Below, piece by piece: positions 35,213 to 44,170 of a DNA stretch of 64,000 bases. A model generated the notes under the pieces. It had not been told where the DNA came from and did not search any database. It was given only the letters and a program-made list of their open reading frames with translations. The DNA is from Polaribacter aquimarinus. Its GTDB lineage: Bacteria; Bacteroidota; Bacteroidia; Flavobacteriales; Flavobacteriaceae. Location: assembly GCF_003129485.1 (NCBI RefSeq), contig NZ_QFFG01000001.1, positions 310,001 through 374,000 of the forward strand, in the 5' to 3' direction. Every line of letters begins with the position of its first letter. Positions within the stretch are counted from its first letter, which is position 1. The position numbers and the translations under genes were made by a program.

Positions 35213-36541
35213 TTATTGATTTGATGCTTTTTTTAACACATTTAGTTGAGGTTTATTAACTCTTTTCTTTTCGAGTTTCGCCCATGTTTTAGCAATTTGT
35301 AGACTATAATCAATAGGTTGTTTACCAATGTAGGTTAAAAACATTTTTTCGGTCTTATGGGCTGTTATATTCATTAACAAAGGAGTAGGATACAATTCAG
35401 TTGCATAATGATTTGATGCAAAAGAACGTCTACAAATATGAGATGAAACTAATTCGTGCTTTGGATATATGCCAGTAATATATCTTTTAGTACCCTCATC
35501 GAACTTATTGCCTTTTACCAATGTATCTATATTAGAAATCTTACAAAGTTGCTTTAAATAACGATTAAACATTGCTTTATTACTATCTATGTTAGTAGTA
35601 AATAAAGGAGGAAAATCCCCATTTCTTTTATTTAGGATTTCTTTAACCTCATAGTGTATTGGTATTTGAACTGTCTTTTTTGTCTTTTGTTGAGTGATTA
35701 CAATAAACTCATATCCTTGTAGTATCTGAATAAAGTTTTTATTCATTCTTAACAAATCTGAAACCCTTTGCCCCGTAAAGCATCCAATGATTAACCAGTC
35801 TTTTGCAATGTTATGATTTTCACTTACAAACTTGGTTTGTTTAATTTGTTCTAACTCATCAAAATTTAAAATTACTTTAGGTGCGTCAATAGAAAAACCC
35901 ATAAAGTCTTTTAGTTGGCTACTTACTCTAAAACCATTTTTTTCTGCATCTAAACAAATACTTTTTACAAACTTCAGGTAACGACCTATTGTATTATCAC
36001 TTAACTTATCAACCTCATTGAAATACTCAATTAATTCAATTCTAAATTTGAGGTTTACATCAATTAACTTAGTTTTTCTTTTTTTATACCTATCGAAAGA
36101 TTGTAGTTTGTTTACTATGGTTCTGTACTTCTTTTCAGTTGATTTTGAAACACCTAATTGTTTGGTTTTGTCATTAGTCTTATATTTTAAATTCTTTATA
36201 AAATAGTCCCCATACTCTACCAAGTAATCTAATTCTTTAACCTCAATACGATTAAAATGTAAATCTATTATATGTTGTAACCATTTACCCTCAATCTCGA
36301 TACCTTTTGAATTTGAAACATTAACTTCATCCAAAACAAAATCTTTCAACTTCCGAAGTTGAGATGCGATGTTTTTATTTTCTGCTGTAGTTTGTTTAGG
36401 TAAGTTCTTTTCACTCCATTCTTTAGGGTTAATACTCAATGATGTTTTTCTTTTGAATATTTTACCTCTACCGATTGAAAGCCTTAAATAAATTGGTGCG
36501 TTTTCTGAATTACTTTGAAGTAAGAATTTTACTGTTGCCAT
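35213..36541 (-). CDS. Tyrosine recombinase (integrase) of the island
   Basis: A 442-residue protein starting MATVKFLLQ at 36541; the 8-codon extension to 36565 would cover the operator-like palindrome and is rejected. An N-terminal arm-binding domain (about 1-90) is followed by a SAM-like core-binding domain (about 100-215) and the catalytic domain. Visible catalytic residues: Arg259 in TGQRVSDLLR, His368 and Arg371 in SSHICRRSFAS, and Tyr404 in FLTYIGKQ. Typical of Bacteroidota integrases. Integration into ssrA is shown by the flanking att repeats. Confidence 0.95.
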   Translation of the reverse strand: MATVKFLLQSNSENAPIYLRLSIGRGKIFKRKTSLSINPKEWSEKNLPKQTTAENKNIASQLRKLKDFVLDEVNVSNSKGIEIEGKWLQHIIDLHFNRIEVKELDYLVEYGDYFIKNLKYKTNDKTKQLGVSKSTEKKYRTIVNKLQSFDRYKKRKTKLIDVNLKFRIELIEYFNEVDKLSDNTIGRYLKFVKSICLDAEKNGFRVSSQLKDFMGFSIDAPKVILNFDELEQIKQTKFVSENHNIAKDWLIIGCFTGQRVSDLLRMNKNFIQILQGYEFIVITQQKTKKTVQIPIHYEVKEILNKRNGDFPPLFTTNIDSNKAMFNRYLKQLCKISNIDTLVKGNKFDEGTKRYITGIYPKHELVSSHICRRSFASNHYATELYPTPLLMNITAHKTEKMFLTYIGKQPIDYSLQIAKTWAKLEKKRVNKPQLNVLKKASNQ

Positions 36542-36551
36542 ATATTGAACT

Positions 36552-36566
36552 TTTGAACAGTTCAAA
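36552..36566. promoter_or_regulatory. Operator-like palindrome upstream of the integrase gene
   Basis: TTTGAACAGTTCAAA, a perfect inverted repeat (7 bp arms, 1-nt centre) ending 10 nt before the ATG. A further TTGAAC lies at 36545-36550. Probable binding site for a regulator of the integrase. Confidence 0.6.
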
Positions 36567-36586
36567 TATAATAATAAAATAATAGT

Positions 36587-36616
36587 TAGTCAACATTTAG
36601 TCAACCGCTAGTCAAC
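36587..36616 (+). repeat. Arm-type integrase-binding repeats, right end
   Basis: Three direct copies of TAGTCAAC at 36587-36594, 36598-36605 and 36609-36616, each 11 nt apart, in the same orientation as the two at the other end. Confidence 0.78.
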
Positions 36617-36743
36617 CGTTTTCAATTTCATTCAATTTTATACAATTTTCAACAAATCCTTTATTTACAGTGTTCATATTGATTTTACTGAGAAAACTAT
36701 TACTTTTAAAGGATGTTTGAAATAATGATAACGCCCTGTTATG

Positions 36744-36759
36744 TTCTCGGCGTCTCCAC
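36744..36759 (+). mobile_element. Right attachment site (att core)
   Basis: Exact 16-bp copy of the ssrA 3' end (TTCTCGGCGTCTCCAC). It is followed 7 nt later by an intrinsic terminator, which is presumably the original ssrA terminator. Confidence 0.93.
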
Positions 36760-36766
36760 AATAAAT

Positions 36767-36793
36767 AAAAACCTCCAAAATTTTGGAGGTTTT
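36767..36793 (+). terminator. Ancestral ssrA terminator, displaced by the island
   Basis: AAAACCTCCAAAA and TTTTGGAGGTTTT form a perfect 13-bp stem with a minimal loop, followed by CTTTTT. No gene on the plus strand now reads into it except from the island edge. Confidence 0.85.
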
Positions 36794-36798
36794 CTTTT

Positions 36799-37014
36799 TC
36801 AGTTAACAATTAAATTTTGATCCTTAATTATTTCTTTTTCTGAGTTTTTTGTTCCTTTTTTAAGAAGAAAAACAGAAAACAAATACGGTATACTTAAAAA
36901 TCTAGATTTACATTTATAACATTTATAAAACTTTGCCTTTGGTATAAATTTTAAAATAAAACCTCTTGATAATCTTTTTCGTGAACTTGAGTTACATGAA
37001 GGGCATTTACACAT
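36799..37014 (-). CDS. Small zinc-ribbon-like protein
   Basis: A 71-residue protein when started at the ATG at 37014, just before MCKCPSC; the longer frame to 37062 is less likely. Two Cys pairs (CKCPSC at residues 2-7 and CYKCKSRF near 32-39) suggest one zinc ribbon of the CPxC...CxxC type. A hydrophobic patch follows (LSIPYLFSVFLL). No family assigned. It lies immediately outside the island, converging on the displaced terminator. It may be real or a fragment of a larger ancestral gene. Confidence 0.5.
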   Translation of the reverse strand: MCKCPSCNSSSRKRLSRGFILKFIPKAKFYKCYKCKSRFLSIPYLFSVFLLKKGTKNSEKEIIKDQNLIVN

Positions 37015-37198
37015 TTTAATTAGGGGATTAAAAGTTAATATTATGATAACTCTTTCGTGCAATTATGATGTTCTCAAATATAGATTATTTTATTGTGATA
37101 CATTACTTTAATTAAATTTATTTTAAAAGGTGATTTATTTAAAAAATAAAAAACACTCTTAAACCAAGAATTACACTAAGATTTTTTTTTGTTTTATA

Positions 37199-38308
37199 TT
37201 GCAGCAAATAAATAATTTGAAAAGAATAATTGTATCCGTTTCTAATGATTTATCTACCGACCAAAGAGTAGAAAAGGTCTGTAACACCTTACATCAAAAT
37301 AATTTCGAAATTCTATTAATTGGTCGAATTTTAAAAAATAGCCTTCCGTTAAATAGGAACTATAAAACAAAAAGGATGTCTCTTATGTTTAATAGTGGCT
37401 TTTTATTTTATGCAGAATACAACCTGAGACTCTTTTTTTTAATTCTTTTTTCTAAAAAAGACATATTATTAGCTAACGATATAGATACACTCTTACCCAA
37501 CTATATTGTCAGTAAAATTCAAAGGAAAAAAATTGTTTTTGACAGTCATGAACTCTTTTCGGAAATTCCAGAACTAGAAACAAGACCAACTGTAAAAAAA
37601 GTATGGCAAACTCTAGAAGACAGAATTCTTCCTAAATTAAAGAACACTTACACTGTTTGTGATAGCATTGCAGCCTATTTTAATAAAAAGTATACTACCA
37701 ATTTTAAAGTAATTAAAAACGCCCCAATATCAAAAAAAGATAGTGCTACAAGATCATCTTTTTCTTTTCCACATAAAGGAAAAAAAATAATTTTATATCA
37801 AGGAAGTGTAAACATTGGAAGAGGTTTAGAGTTGATGATAGATACTATGATTTTTCTTGACAATCACTTATTTGTAATTATTGGTTCTGGTGATATTTAT
37901 GAAAAATTAAAAGTATATGTGAGAGATAAAAAACTTGAAAACAAGGTGTATTTTTTAGGGAAATTACCACCAAATCAGTTAAAAGAACTAACTCCTTTAG
38001 CAGACATTGGTATAAGCCTTGAGGAAGACATAGGTTTAAGCTATAGGTATGCTTTACCCAATAAAATATTTGACTACATTCAAGCTAAGGTGCCAATTCT
38101 TGTTTCTGATTTACCTGAGATGAAAGAAATTGTTAACAATTATAATGTAGGAGAAATTGTATTAAAACGAAATTCTGAAAGTCTTGCAAATCAAATAAAA
38201 ATAATGATTGGTAAAGATTATAATTTAGCCCTTGAAAAAGCTAAAAAGGAATTGATTTGGGAAAATGAATCAATAAAATTACTTACTATTTTTAATAATT
38301 TAAAGTAA
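37199..38308 (+). CDS. Glycosyltransferase family 4 protein
   Basis: A 369-residue cytoplasmic protein. No ATG precedes the family homology, so the start is TTG at 37199 or TTG at 37217 (then beginning KRIIVSVSNDLSTDQRV). It is a GT-B fold enzyme: the N-terminal domain has DSHELFSEIPE near residue 115, and the C-terminal donor-binding domain has ILYQGSVNIGRGLELMI near 198 and the E-rich loop SLEEDIGLSYRYALPNKIFDYIQAKVPI near 278-305 (key residues Glu, Asn-Lys, Asp-Tyr). It transfers a sugar from a nucleotide sugar to a glycan or lipid; specificity is unknown. It lies in a short envelope-glycan cluster. Confidence 0.82.
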   Translation: MQQINNLKRIIVSVSNDLSTDQRVEKVCNTLHQNNFEILLIGRILKNSLPLNRNYKTKRMSLMFNSGFLFYAEYNLRLFFLILFSKKDILLANDIDTLLPNYIVSKIQRKKIVFDSHELFSEIPELETRPTVKKVWQTLEDRILPKLKNTYTVCDSIAAYFNKKYTTNFKVIKNAPISKKDSATRSSFSFPHKGKKIILYQGSVNIGRGLELMIDTMIFLDNHLFVIIGSGDIYEKLKVYVRDKKLENKVYFLGKLPPNQLKELTPLADIGISLEEDIGLSYRYALPNKIFDYIQAKVPILVSDLPEMKEIVNNYNVGEIVLKRNSESLANQIKIMIGKDYNLALEKAKKELIWENESIKLLTIFNNLK

Positions 38309-39121
38309 TTACTTTTTGTATTGATGTGGGTTTTCTCTAACCCCTTTTTTAAAAAACTTACGTAAAGTAGAACGAATTCCGTTATCTACTTGTAAAATAA
38401 AATCTTTTAATTTCTCTTTAGGTCTTCCTCTAAAAGTAGTAACATGAAATTTATCTGAAGGCAATAATGGTTTTTCAGAAAAATAATAATTAGACACACA
38501 GCACCTAACATTATCTACTTGAACTTTACTTACAGAATGCCAAGAATTCTGATGTGTTGCCATAACCACTAACCTATTAAACTTACTTTCTATAGTTATT
38601 TGTTTTTCTTTTAATCCTTTTGGCCAAATTTCTAAATTACCTCCAAAATCTAATTCCCAATCTGGAGTTACATAATATAAAAGATTTAAAACTCTCCATC
38701 TATTTCTGTCTTTATCATGAGAATTATCTAAATGAGGGTTTAGAAAATTTCCTTTTTCCATTAAAGAAAGTCCCCCTGCATATAAATTTTCATCAGCATA
38801 AACTTCTTGAATACAACAAATATCAGCAATTAGTTTTACAATTTTTTCTTCTTGAAAAGCATAGGTGATTTCCTCTAAAACAGAATCATATTTATCCATT
38901 TGAAAAGCAGTATATTTTAATTCTCTTATACTATTTCTCTTAACTGTTTCGGCTAATTTCGGAAAACTTTTATGTAGTTTAAAAGCTACATCTAATGGCA
39001 ATAAATTATCTAAATAAAAGAAACCAATTTCATGACTATGATTTAAAAAATTTTTTTTTAAATTTTCCTTATGATTAAATATATTTTGATATATAATTTC
39101 TGCTAATTCGTCTCTTTTCAT
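38309..39121 (-). CDS. 2-oxoglutarate/Fe(II)-dependent oxygenase family protein
   Basis: A 270-residue soluble protein when started at the ATG at 39121 (MKRDELAEIIYQNIF); ATG at 39142 is also possible, and the longer frame to 39211 would run across the promoter of the divergent gene. The iron-binding triad is visible as HLDNSHD (His and Asp, near residue 129-131) and WHSVSKV (His, near 193), followed by an Arg/Lys-rich strand (DNVRCCVSNYYF). This fits the 2OG-FeII_Oxy family. The hydroxylation substrate is unknown, but its position between two glycosyltransferases suggests a surface sugar or modified lipid. Confidence 0.78.
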   Translation of the reverse strand: MKRDELAEIIYQNIFNHKENLKKNFLNHSHEIGFFYLDNLLPLDVAFKLHKSFPKLAETVKRNSIRELKYTAFQMDKYDSVLEEITYAFQEEKIVKLIADICCIQEVYADENLYAGGLSLMEKGNFLNPHLDNSHDKDRNRWRVLNLLYYVTPDWELDFGGNLEIWPKGLKEKQITIESKFNRLVVMATHQNSWHSVSKVQVDNVRCCVSNYYFSEKPLLPSDKFHVTTFRGRPKEKLKDFILQVDNGIRSTLRKFFKKGVRENPHQYKK

Positions 39122-39162
39122 AAATCGTTTAGAATAAAGCATAAAGTTATTGCTTTTAGTTT

Positions 39163-39170
39163 TAACTTTG
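39163..39170 (+). promoter_or_regulatory. -7 promoter box very close to the glycosyltransferase start
   Basis: TAACTTTG fits TAnnTTTG and lies only 6 nt upstream of the ATG at 39177, so the transcript may be leaderless or nearly so. Confidence 0.5.
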
Positions 39171-39176
39171 TTGTTT

Positions 39177-40292
39177 ATGAGTAAAAGATTGCATATTGTT
39201 TCTTTTGACATACCTTATCCGCCAAATTATGGAGGAATTATTGATGTATTTTATAAAATAAAAGAGCTTTATAAACTGGGCGTAAAAATTTATTTACACA
39301 CTTATATTTTTGATCATAAAACAAAACAAGTAGAGCTAGAAAAATATTGTGAAAAAGTTACCTATTACAAAAGGAATAACACTCTTATTTCAATTTTTTC
39401 AACACTTCCTTTTAGATTAAAAAGTAGAGTTAATAAAACATTAAACTCAAACCTCAAAAATTTAGATTGTCCTATTTTATTTGAAGGTTTACATACAATT
39501 TATCCGCTTTATAAATTTAATTTAGAGAAATGCTACGTTCGAACTCATAATATTGAGCATTCTTATTTTTACGGATTAGCAAAAAGTGAAAAAAATATTT
39601 TAAAAAAAATATTTTTTTATTTAGAAGGTTTCAAACTCAAAAAATTTGAGAGAAACCTCAAGAAAGCAAAAGCTATTTTTACAATTTCACCTTTTGAGCA
39701 AAAATATTTCTCTGAAAACTTTGGAGTGAATGTTCATTATTTACCCGCTTTTCATGAAACTAAAATTAACTCTAATGATTATAATAAAGGAGATTTTATT
39801 TTATATCATGGAGATTTAAGAGTGGCAGATAATATAAAATCTTGTTTATTTTTAATCGATGTATATAAAGACAGTAGCTACAATCTAGTTATCGCCACTT
39901 CTATCAAAGAAAATCATATCGAAGCAGAAGTAAACAAATATAAAAACATCTCTATAAAGCAAATTCCTAAACAACAAGATTTAAATGAATTATTTAGTAA
40001 AGCTCATATAAACACTTTGTTTAGCTTTCAAAAAACAGGAATAAAACTAAAGTTATTAAACACACTTTACAAAGGTAAATTTATAATAGCAAACTCACCA
40101 TTAATAGAAGATACAGGTTTAGAAAGTACCTGTGAAATTGCTAATTCTAAAGAAGAAATACTAAAAAAAACAGAAACACTTTTTCAAAAAGAATTTACTG
40201 AAAAAGATATAGAAAAAAGGTTAAAGAAACTCAAACCATTTTCACCTGAAACTGCAGCAAAAAAAATGATGGAAATTATTTTTAAACAGTAG
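39177..40292 (+). CDS. Glycosyltransferase (GT-B fold, family 4-like)
   Basis: A 371-residue protein starting MSKRLHIVSFDIPYPPNYGGIIDVF, the classic N-terminal GT4 motif with a Gly-Gly loop near residue 20. The 9-codon upstream extension is rejected because it overlaps the promoter box. CYVRTHNIEHSYF near 121 and the donor-site FILYHGDLRVADNIKSCLF near 204 support the GT-B fold. The C-terminal EX7E-type site is less clear (FSFQKTGIKLKLLNTLYKGK). The 3' end overlaps the convergent ftsE gene by 11 nt. Confidence 0.78.
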   Translation: MSKRLHIVSFDIPYPPNYGGIIDVFYKIKELYKLGVKIYLHTYIFDHKTKQVELEKYCEKVTYYKRNNTLISIFSTLPFRLKSRVNKTLNSNLKNLDCPILFEGLHTIYPLYKFNLEKCYVRTHNIEHSYFYGLAKSEKNILKKIFFYLEGFKLKKFERNLKKAKAIFTISPFEQKYFSENFGVNVHYLPAFHETKINSNDYNKGDFILYHGDLRVADNIKSCLFLIDVYKDSSYNLVIATSIKENHIEAEVNKYKNISIKQIPKQQDLNELFSKAHINTLFSFQKTGIKLKLLNTLYKGKFIIANSPLIEDTGLESTCEIANSKEEILKKTETLFQKEFTEKDIEKRLKKLKPFSPETAAKKMMEIIFKQ

Positions 40293-40971
40293 TCGTTTTT
40301 TGAGCCACTTCAAACAACTCTCCTCCTTCACATTTAAGTGTTTTTTGTTTATACCTAACAATTAATTGATAATCGTGCGTTGCCATTAAAATTGTTTTTC
40401 CACTTTTATGAATTTCATTAAGTAATTCCATTACTTCTATGGATGTTTTAGGATCTAAATTACCTGTGGGTTCATCTGCTAATATTAGTTCAGGATCATT
40501 TAATAAAGCTCTTGCAATAGCTATTCGTTGTTGTTCTCCTCCAGAAAGTTCAAATGTTTTTTTATAGTATTGAGCTTTCATTCCAACTTTATCTAAAACT
40601 TCGTTAATTTTATCTTTTATGCTTTTTTTATCTTTCCAACCTGTAGCTTTTAAAACAAATTCTAAATTAGAAAATACATTTCTATCACTTAACAATTTAA
40701 AATCCTGAAAAACAATTCCAATTTTTCTTCTTAGATAAGGAATTTCTTTTTCTTTTAATTTCTTTAAATCAAAACCAACAATACTTCCTATTCCTCTTTG
40801 AAGTTTTAAATCTCCATAAAGTGTTTTCATTAAACTACTTTTTCCGCTACCAGTTTTTCCTATTAAATAATAAAAACCCCCTTTATTAATGGTTAGATTC
40901 ACTTTAGATAACACCAAGTTATCTCTTTGATAAATATCTGCATTTTCTAAATGTAAAACCGGTTTTTCCAT
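40282..40971 (-). CDS. ftsE: ABC-type ATP-binding protein FtsE
   Basis: A 229-residue ATPase starting MEKPVLHLENADIYQ (an ATG three codons upstream at 40980 is also possible). All ABC motifs are present: Walker A GKTGSGKSS near residue 37, Q-loop FQDFKLL near 89, signature LSGGEQQR near 141, Walker B LILADEP near 163, and switch His in MATHDYQL near 198. The start KxLYGDLKLQRG and NDFKLLSDRNVFSN-like region place it in the FtsE/LolD group, FtsE being the usual annotation in Flavobacteriaceae. FtsX is not adjacent. FtsE with FtsX links division to peptidoglycan hydrolysis. Confidence 0.85.
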   Translation of the reverse strand: MEKPVLHLENADIYQRDNLVLSKVNLTINKGGFYYLIGKTGSGKSSLMKTLYGDLKLQRGIGSIVGFDLKKLKEKEIPYLRRKIGIVFQDFKLLSDRNVFSNLEFVLKATGWKDKKSIKDKINEVLDKVGMKAQYYKKTFELSGGEQQRIAIARALLNDPELILADEPTGNLDPKTSIEVMELLNEIHKSGKTILMATHDYQLIVRYKQKTLKCEGGELFEVAQKTTTV

Positions 40972-40989
40972 AAAAAACATTACTTTCTA

Positions 40990-40997
40990 CAAACTTA
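40990..40997 (-). promoter_or_regulatory. -7 promoter box for ftsE
   Basis: TAAGTTTG on the minus strand fits TAnnTTTG. It is 9 nt from the first in-frame ATG and 18 nt from the second. Confidence 0.45.
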
Positions 40998-41134
40998 TAA
41001 GTTTCTATCTATTTTCTATAATAAATTCATAACTATTGTTACATTTGATATAAAAATTAAAGTATTTTTTTCTTCCCCAATCAAACAAAAATAAAAATTG
41101 TTCGTTATTCTCATTGAAAAACAAAAATAATTAT

Positions 41135-44100
41135 ATGAATACTGTGTTTTTTAAAAAACATATTCTTTTCTTTATAATTACCATTATTCCTGTAGTAGGT
41201 TATGGTCAACAAACTTTTGTTGACACCAACCATACTACAGTATTTAACAATGCTTTAAAACTATACAATAATAAAGCATACGGGAATGCTGAAAAGAAAT
41301 TTAATTCTTTTATACACAATACACCATACAACTCAAAGCTAAAGTCTGACGCTTTTTATTATGAAGCAATGTGTGCAATAAAGTTAAACAAAACCGATGC
41401 AGACAAAAAAGTGTTAGATTTCATTAGTGAAAATCCTACTAGTAATAAAAAAAACAAAGCTATATTTAATGTGGCTAATTATTATTTTGCCAATAAACGA
41501 GCTGCTTATGCTTTAAAATGGTATCAAAAAGTAAATTTAGATTTATTATCTAATGAAAATATTAAAGAGTTAAATTATAAAGTTGGGTACTGCTTATTGG
41601 TAACCAAAAACTACACATTAGCAAAAGAAAGATTTATATTACTTATTAATGACGCTAAATATGGTAATGACTCTAGGTATTATTATGGTTATATAGCCTA
41701 TAAACTAGAAGATTATGGCATAGCAGAATCTACTTTAAAGGAAATTGAAAATAATGAAACTTATAAGCAAGAAATTTCCTACTATCTATTAGATATTAAC
41801 TTTAAAGCGGGTAACTTTAAACGATGTGTTCTTATTGGTTTAGAGTTAATTAAAGAAGCCAAAAGGAAAGACCAATCTGAAATTTCTAAAATAATTGGAG
41901 AAAGTTATTTTAATTTAAAAAAATATTCAGAGGCGATTCCTTTTTTAAAAAACTATAAAGGGAAAAAAGGAAAATGGAATAATACAGATTTTTATCAATT
42001 GGGGTATGCATATTACAAACAAAATGATTTCGAAAGTGCTGTAAATAATTTTAATAAAATTATTGATGAACAGAATTCAATTTCTCAAAACGCCTATTAT
42101 CATTTAGGTGAATGTTACCTGAATTTAGATAAGAAAACAGAAGCTTTAAATGCTTTTAAGAGTGCTGCTGAGATGAATTTTGACAAGAAAATTAAAGAGG
42201 ATGCTGCTTTAAACTATGTTAAACTAAGCTACGAAGAGGGTAATCCTTTTAAAAGTGTAGCCCATGTATTACAAGATTATTTAAAAGAGTATCCAAAATC
42301 TAAAGCTTATGAGGAGGTAAACAAATTAGTTGTATCATCTTATATTCATCAACAAGACTATAAAGGTGCTTTAGAATTCTTATCAAAGAAAAAATCTAAA
42401 GAAAATATCACTCTTTCTTTAGAGGTCTCTTTGTATCGAGGAATTAAACTTTTTAATCAAAATAAAATCAAAGAAGCAATTCCTTTTTTTGAATTTAGTA
42501 GTAAAGCAGAAAATATAGCAATACAAGAAAAAGCTAAATTTTGGTTAGCAGAAAGCTATTATAGGTTAAATAACTTTAATGAATCCCTCACTAAATTCAA
42601 ATCTTTAAGAGAATCATTAACTAATAAAAAATCAGAATTTAAACTCATTGATTACAATATTGGTTACAATAATTTTAAACTAAAACAATATAAAGAAGCA
42701 TCGGTAGCTTTTAACCTTTTTTTAAAAAAAGATTCGATAAACAACTCTTTAAACGATGATGCTTTAGTTCGTTTAGGAGATTGTTACTTTGCTATAAAAA
42801 ATTACAAAGAATCTATAAAATCTTATCAAAAAGTTGTTACAAAAAATGGCGAAAGTGCTGATTATGCTCAATATCAAATAGGATTAATTTACGGTTTTAC
42901 AGGAGATAATAATGCAAAAATAAAAGCACTTACAAATGTTATAAATAAATATCAAATTTCTTCTCTTAAAGATGATGCTCTTTTTCAATTAGGAGTTACT
43001 TATACTACTTTAAAAGAAAATACAAAAGCACAACAAGCCTACAATCGATTAATAGAAAAACATAGTAGTAGTATTTTTATTCCAAAAGCATTGGTTCGCC
43101 AAGGATTATTGTATTACAACAACAATCAACCAGACAAAGCTCTTAAAAGTTTTAAGAAAGTTACTTCTCAATATTCCAATTCACCAGATGCTTTTGAAGC
43201 AGTGGCAAATGCTAGAAATATATATATAGATAAGGGTAATTTAGATGAATACGTAAATTGGATTAGAACCTTAAAATTTATCAACATAACAAATTCAGAT
43301 TTAGATAATACTGCTTTTGCAGTTGCAGAAAAAAAATATTTTGAATCTAAAGATGGTAATGATATTATAAAGAACCTTACAGACTATGTAAATGCTTATC
43401 CTGATGGTATTCATCGACTTAAAGCTAACTATTATTTAGCTGATATACTTTTTAAAGTTAAAGAATTTAAAAAAGCTATTTCGTATTATGAAGTAGTAGT
43501 AGATGAAGAACAAAATGAGTACAGTGAAGATTCTTTAAGCAAATTAACTCAAATTTATCTACAAGATAATAAATTTGACCAAGCACTTCCTTATTTAGAC
43601 AGATTAGAACAAGAAGCATATTCTAAAGAAAATCTAATTTATGCACAAAGTAATCTTATGAAAGGTTATTTTGAAACAAAAGCGTATGATTTTGCCATAG
43701 AATATGCAAAAAAAATTCTTTTAAGAGATAAAATTGATAGTGCTTTAGAATTAGATGCAAAAACTATTATTGCAAAATCCTCTTTAAAAAAAGAAGATTT
43801 TTATACAGCTGAAGAATACTTTTTAGAAGTTGAAAGAAATGCTAAAGGAGAACTGAAAGCAGAGGCTTTATACTACAACGCATTCTTTAAACATCAACAA
43901 AAAGATTACACAGCATCTAACAAAGTAATCCAAAAGTTAATCGAAAAATATTCTGCTTATAAATATTGGGCTGTTAAAAGCTATGTTATAATGGGAAAAA
44001 ACTATTATCGCTTAAAAGATGTATACCAAGCAACATTTGTACTTGAAAACATAATAAAAAACTTTAAACAATTTGAAGATATTATTGCAGAAGCACAAAC

Positions 44101-44170
44101 AGAATTAGATTCGATTAAAGAAAAAGAAGCTAAAATTAACAACTCGATTACAACAAAGGATAAAAATTAG
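41135..44170 (+). CDS. Large exported TPR-repeat protein
   Basis: A 1011-residue protein with a signal peptide starting at the ATG at 41135 (MNTVFFKKHILFFIITIIP, cleavage after GYGQ). The remainder is a long solenoid of about 20 TPR-like units: typical examples are ALKWYQKVN, YYKQNDFESAVNNFNKII near residue 290, and AKFWLAESYYRL near 455. There is no catalytic domain. The stop codon is adjacent to the ATG of the next gene, an outer-membrane beta-barrel candidate, so they are cotranscribed and probably form a complex spanning periplasm and outer membrane (inferred). Confidence 0.82.
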   Translation: MNTVFFKKHILFFIITIIPVVGYGQQTFVDTNHTTVFNNALKLYNNKAYGNAEKKFNSFIHNTPYNSKLKSDAFYYEAMCAIKLNKTDADKKVLDFISENPTSNKKNKAIFNVANYYFANKRAAYALKWYQKVNLDLLSNENIKELNYKVGYCLLVTKNYTLAKERFILLINDAKYGNDSRYYYGYIAYKLEDYGIAESTLKEIENNETYKQEISYYLLDINFKAGNFKRCVLIGLELIKEAKRKDQSEISKIIGESYFNLKKYSEAIPFLKNYKGKKGKWNNTDFYQLGYAYYKQNDFESAVNNFNKIIDEQNSISQNAYYHLGECYLNLDKKTEALNAFKSAAEMNFDKKIKEDAALNYVKLSYEEGNPFKSVAHVLQDYLKEYPKSKAYEEVNKLVVSSYIHQQDYKGALEFLSKKKSKENITLSLEVSLYRGIKLFNQNKIKEAIPFFEFSSKAENIAIQEKAKFWLAESYYRLNNFNESLTKFKSLRESLTNKKSEFKLIDYNIGYNNFKLKQYKEASVAFNLFLKKDSINNSLNDDALVRLGDCYFAIKNYKESIKSYQKVVTKNGESADYAQYQIGLIYGFTGDNNAKIKALTNVINKYQISSLKDDALFQLGVTYTTLKENTKAQQAYNRLIEKHSSSIFIPKALVRQGLLYYNNNQPDKALKSFKKVTSQYSNSPDAFEAVANARNIYIDKGNLDEYVNWIRTLKFINITNSDLDNTAFAVAEKKYFESKDGNDIIKNLTDYVNAYPDGIHRLKANYYLADILFKVKEFKKAISYYEVVVDEEQNEYSEDSLSKLTQIYLQDNKFDQALPYLDRLEQEAYSKENLIYAQSNLMKGYFETKAYDFAIEYAKKILLRDKIDSALELDAKTIIAKSSLKKEDFYTAEEYFLEVERNAKGELKAEALYYNAFFKHQQKDYTASNKVIQKLIEKYSAYKYWAVKSYVIMGKNYYRLKDVYQATFVLENIIKNFKQFEDIIAEAQTELDSIKEKEAKINNSITTKDKN

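Larger units (their letters stand above)
30065..36759. mobile_element. Integrated element at ssrA (about 6.7 kb)
   Basis: A genomic island bounded by 16-bp direct repeats of the ssrA 3' end. All its recognised genes are on the minus strand: integrase, a 230-aa protein, a 46-aa protein, a 314-aa protein, an HTH protein, a 123-aa protein, a phage/plasmid Rep-like protein and a small lipoprotein. Arm-type repeats (TAGTCAAC) lie inside each end. There are no structural phage genes, conjugation genes or known defence genes. It is therefore best described as a small integrative element, possibly an integrated rolling-circle plasmid or a phage satellite. Confidence 0.92.

Noticed and set aside
36612..36809. 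65-codon minus-strand frame across the right island end
   Set aside because: It runs through the att core, the terminator hairpin and the arm repeats, and has no family similarity; chance frame.
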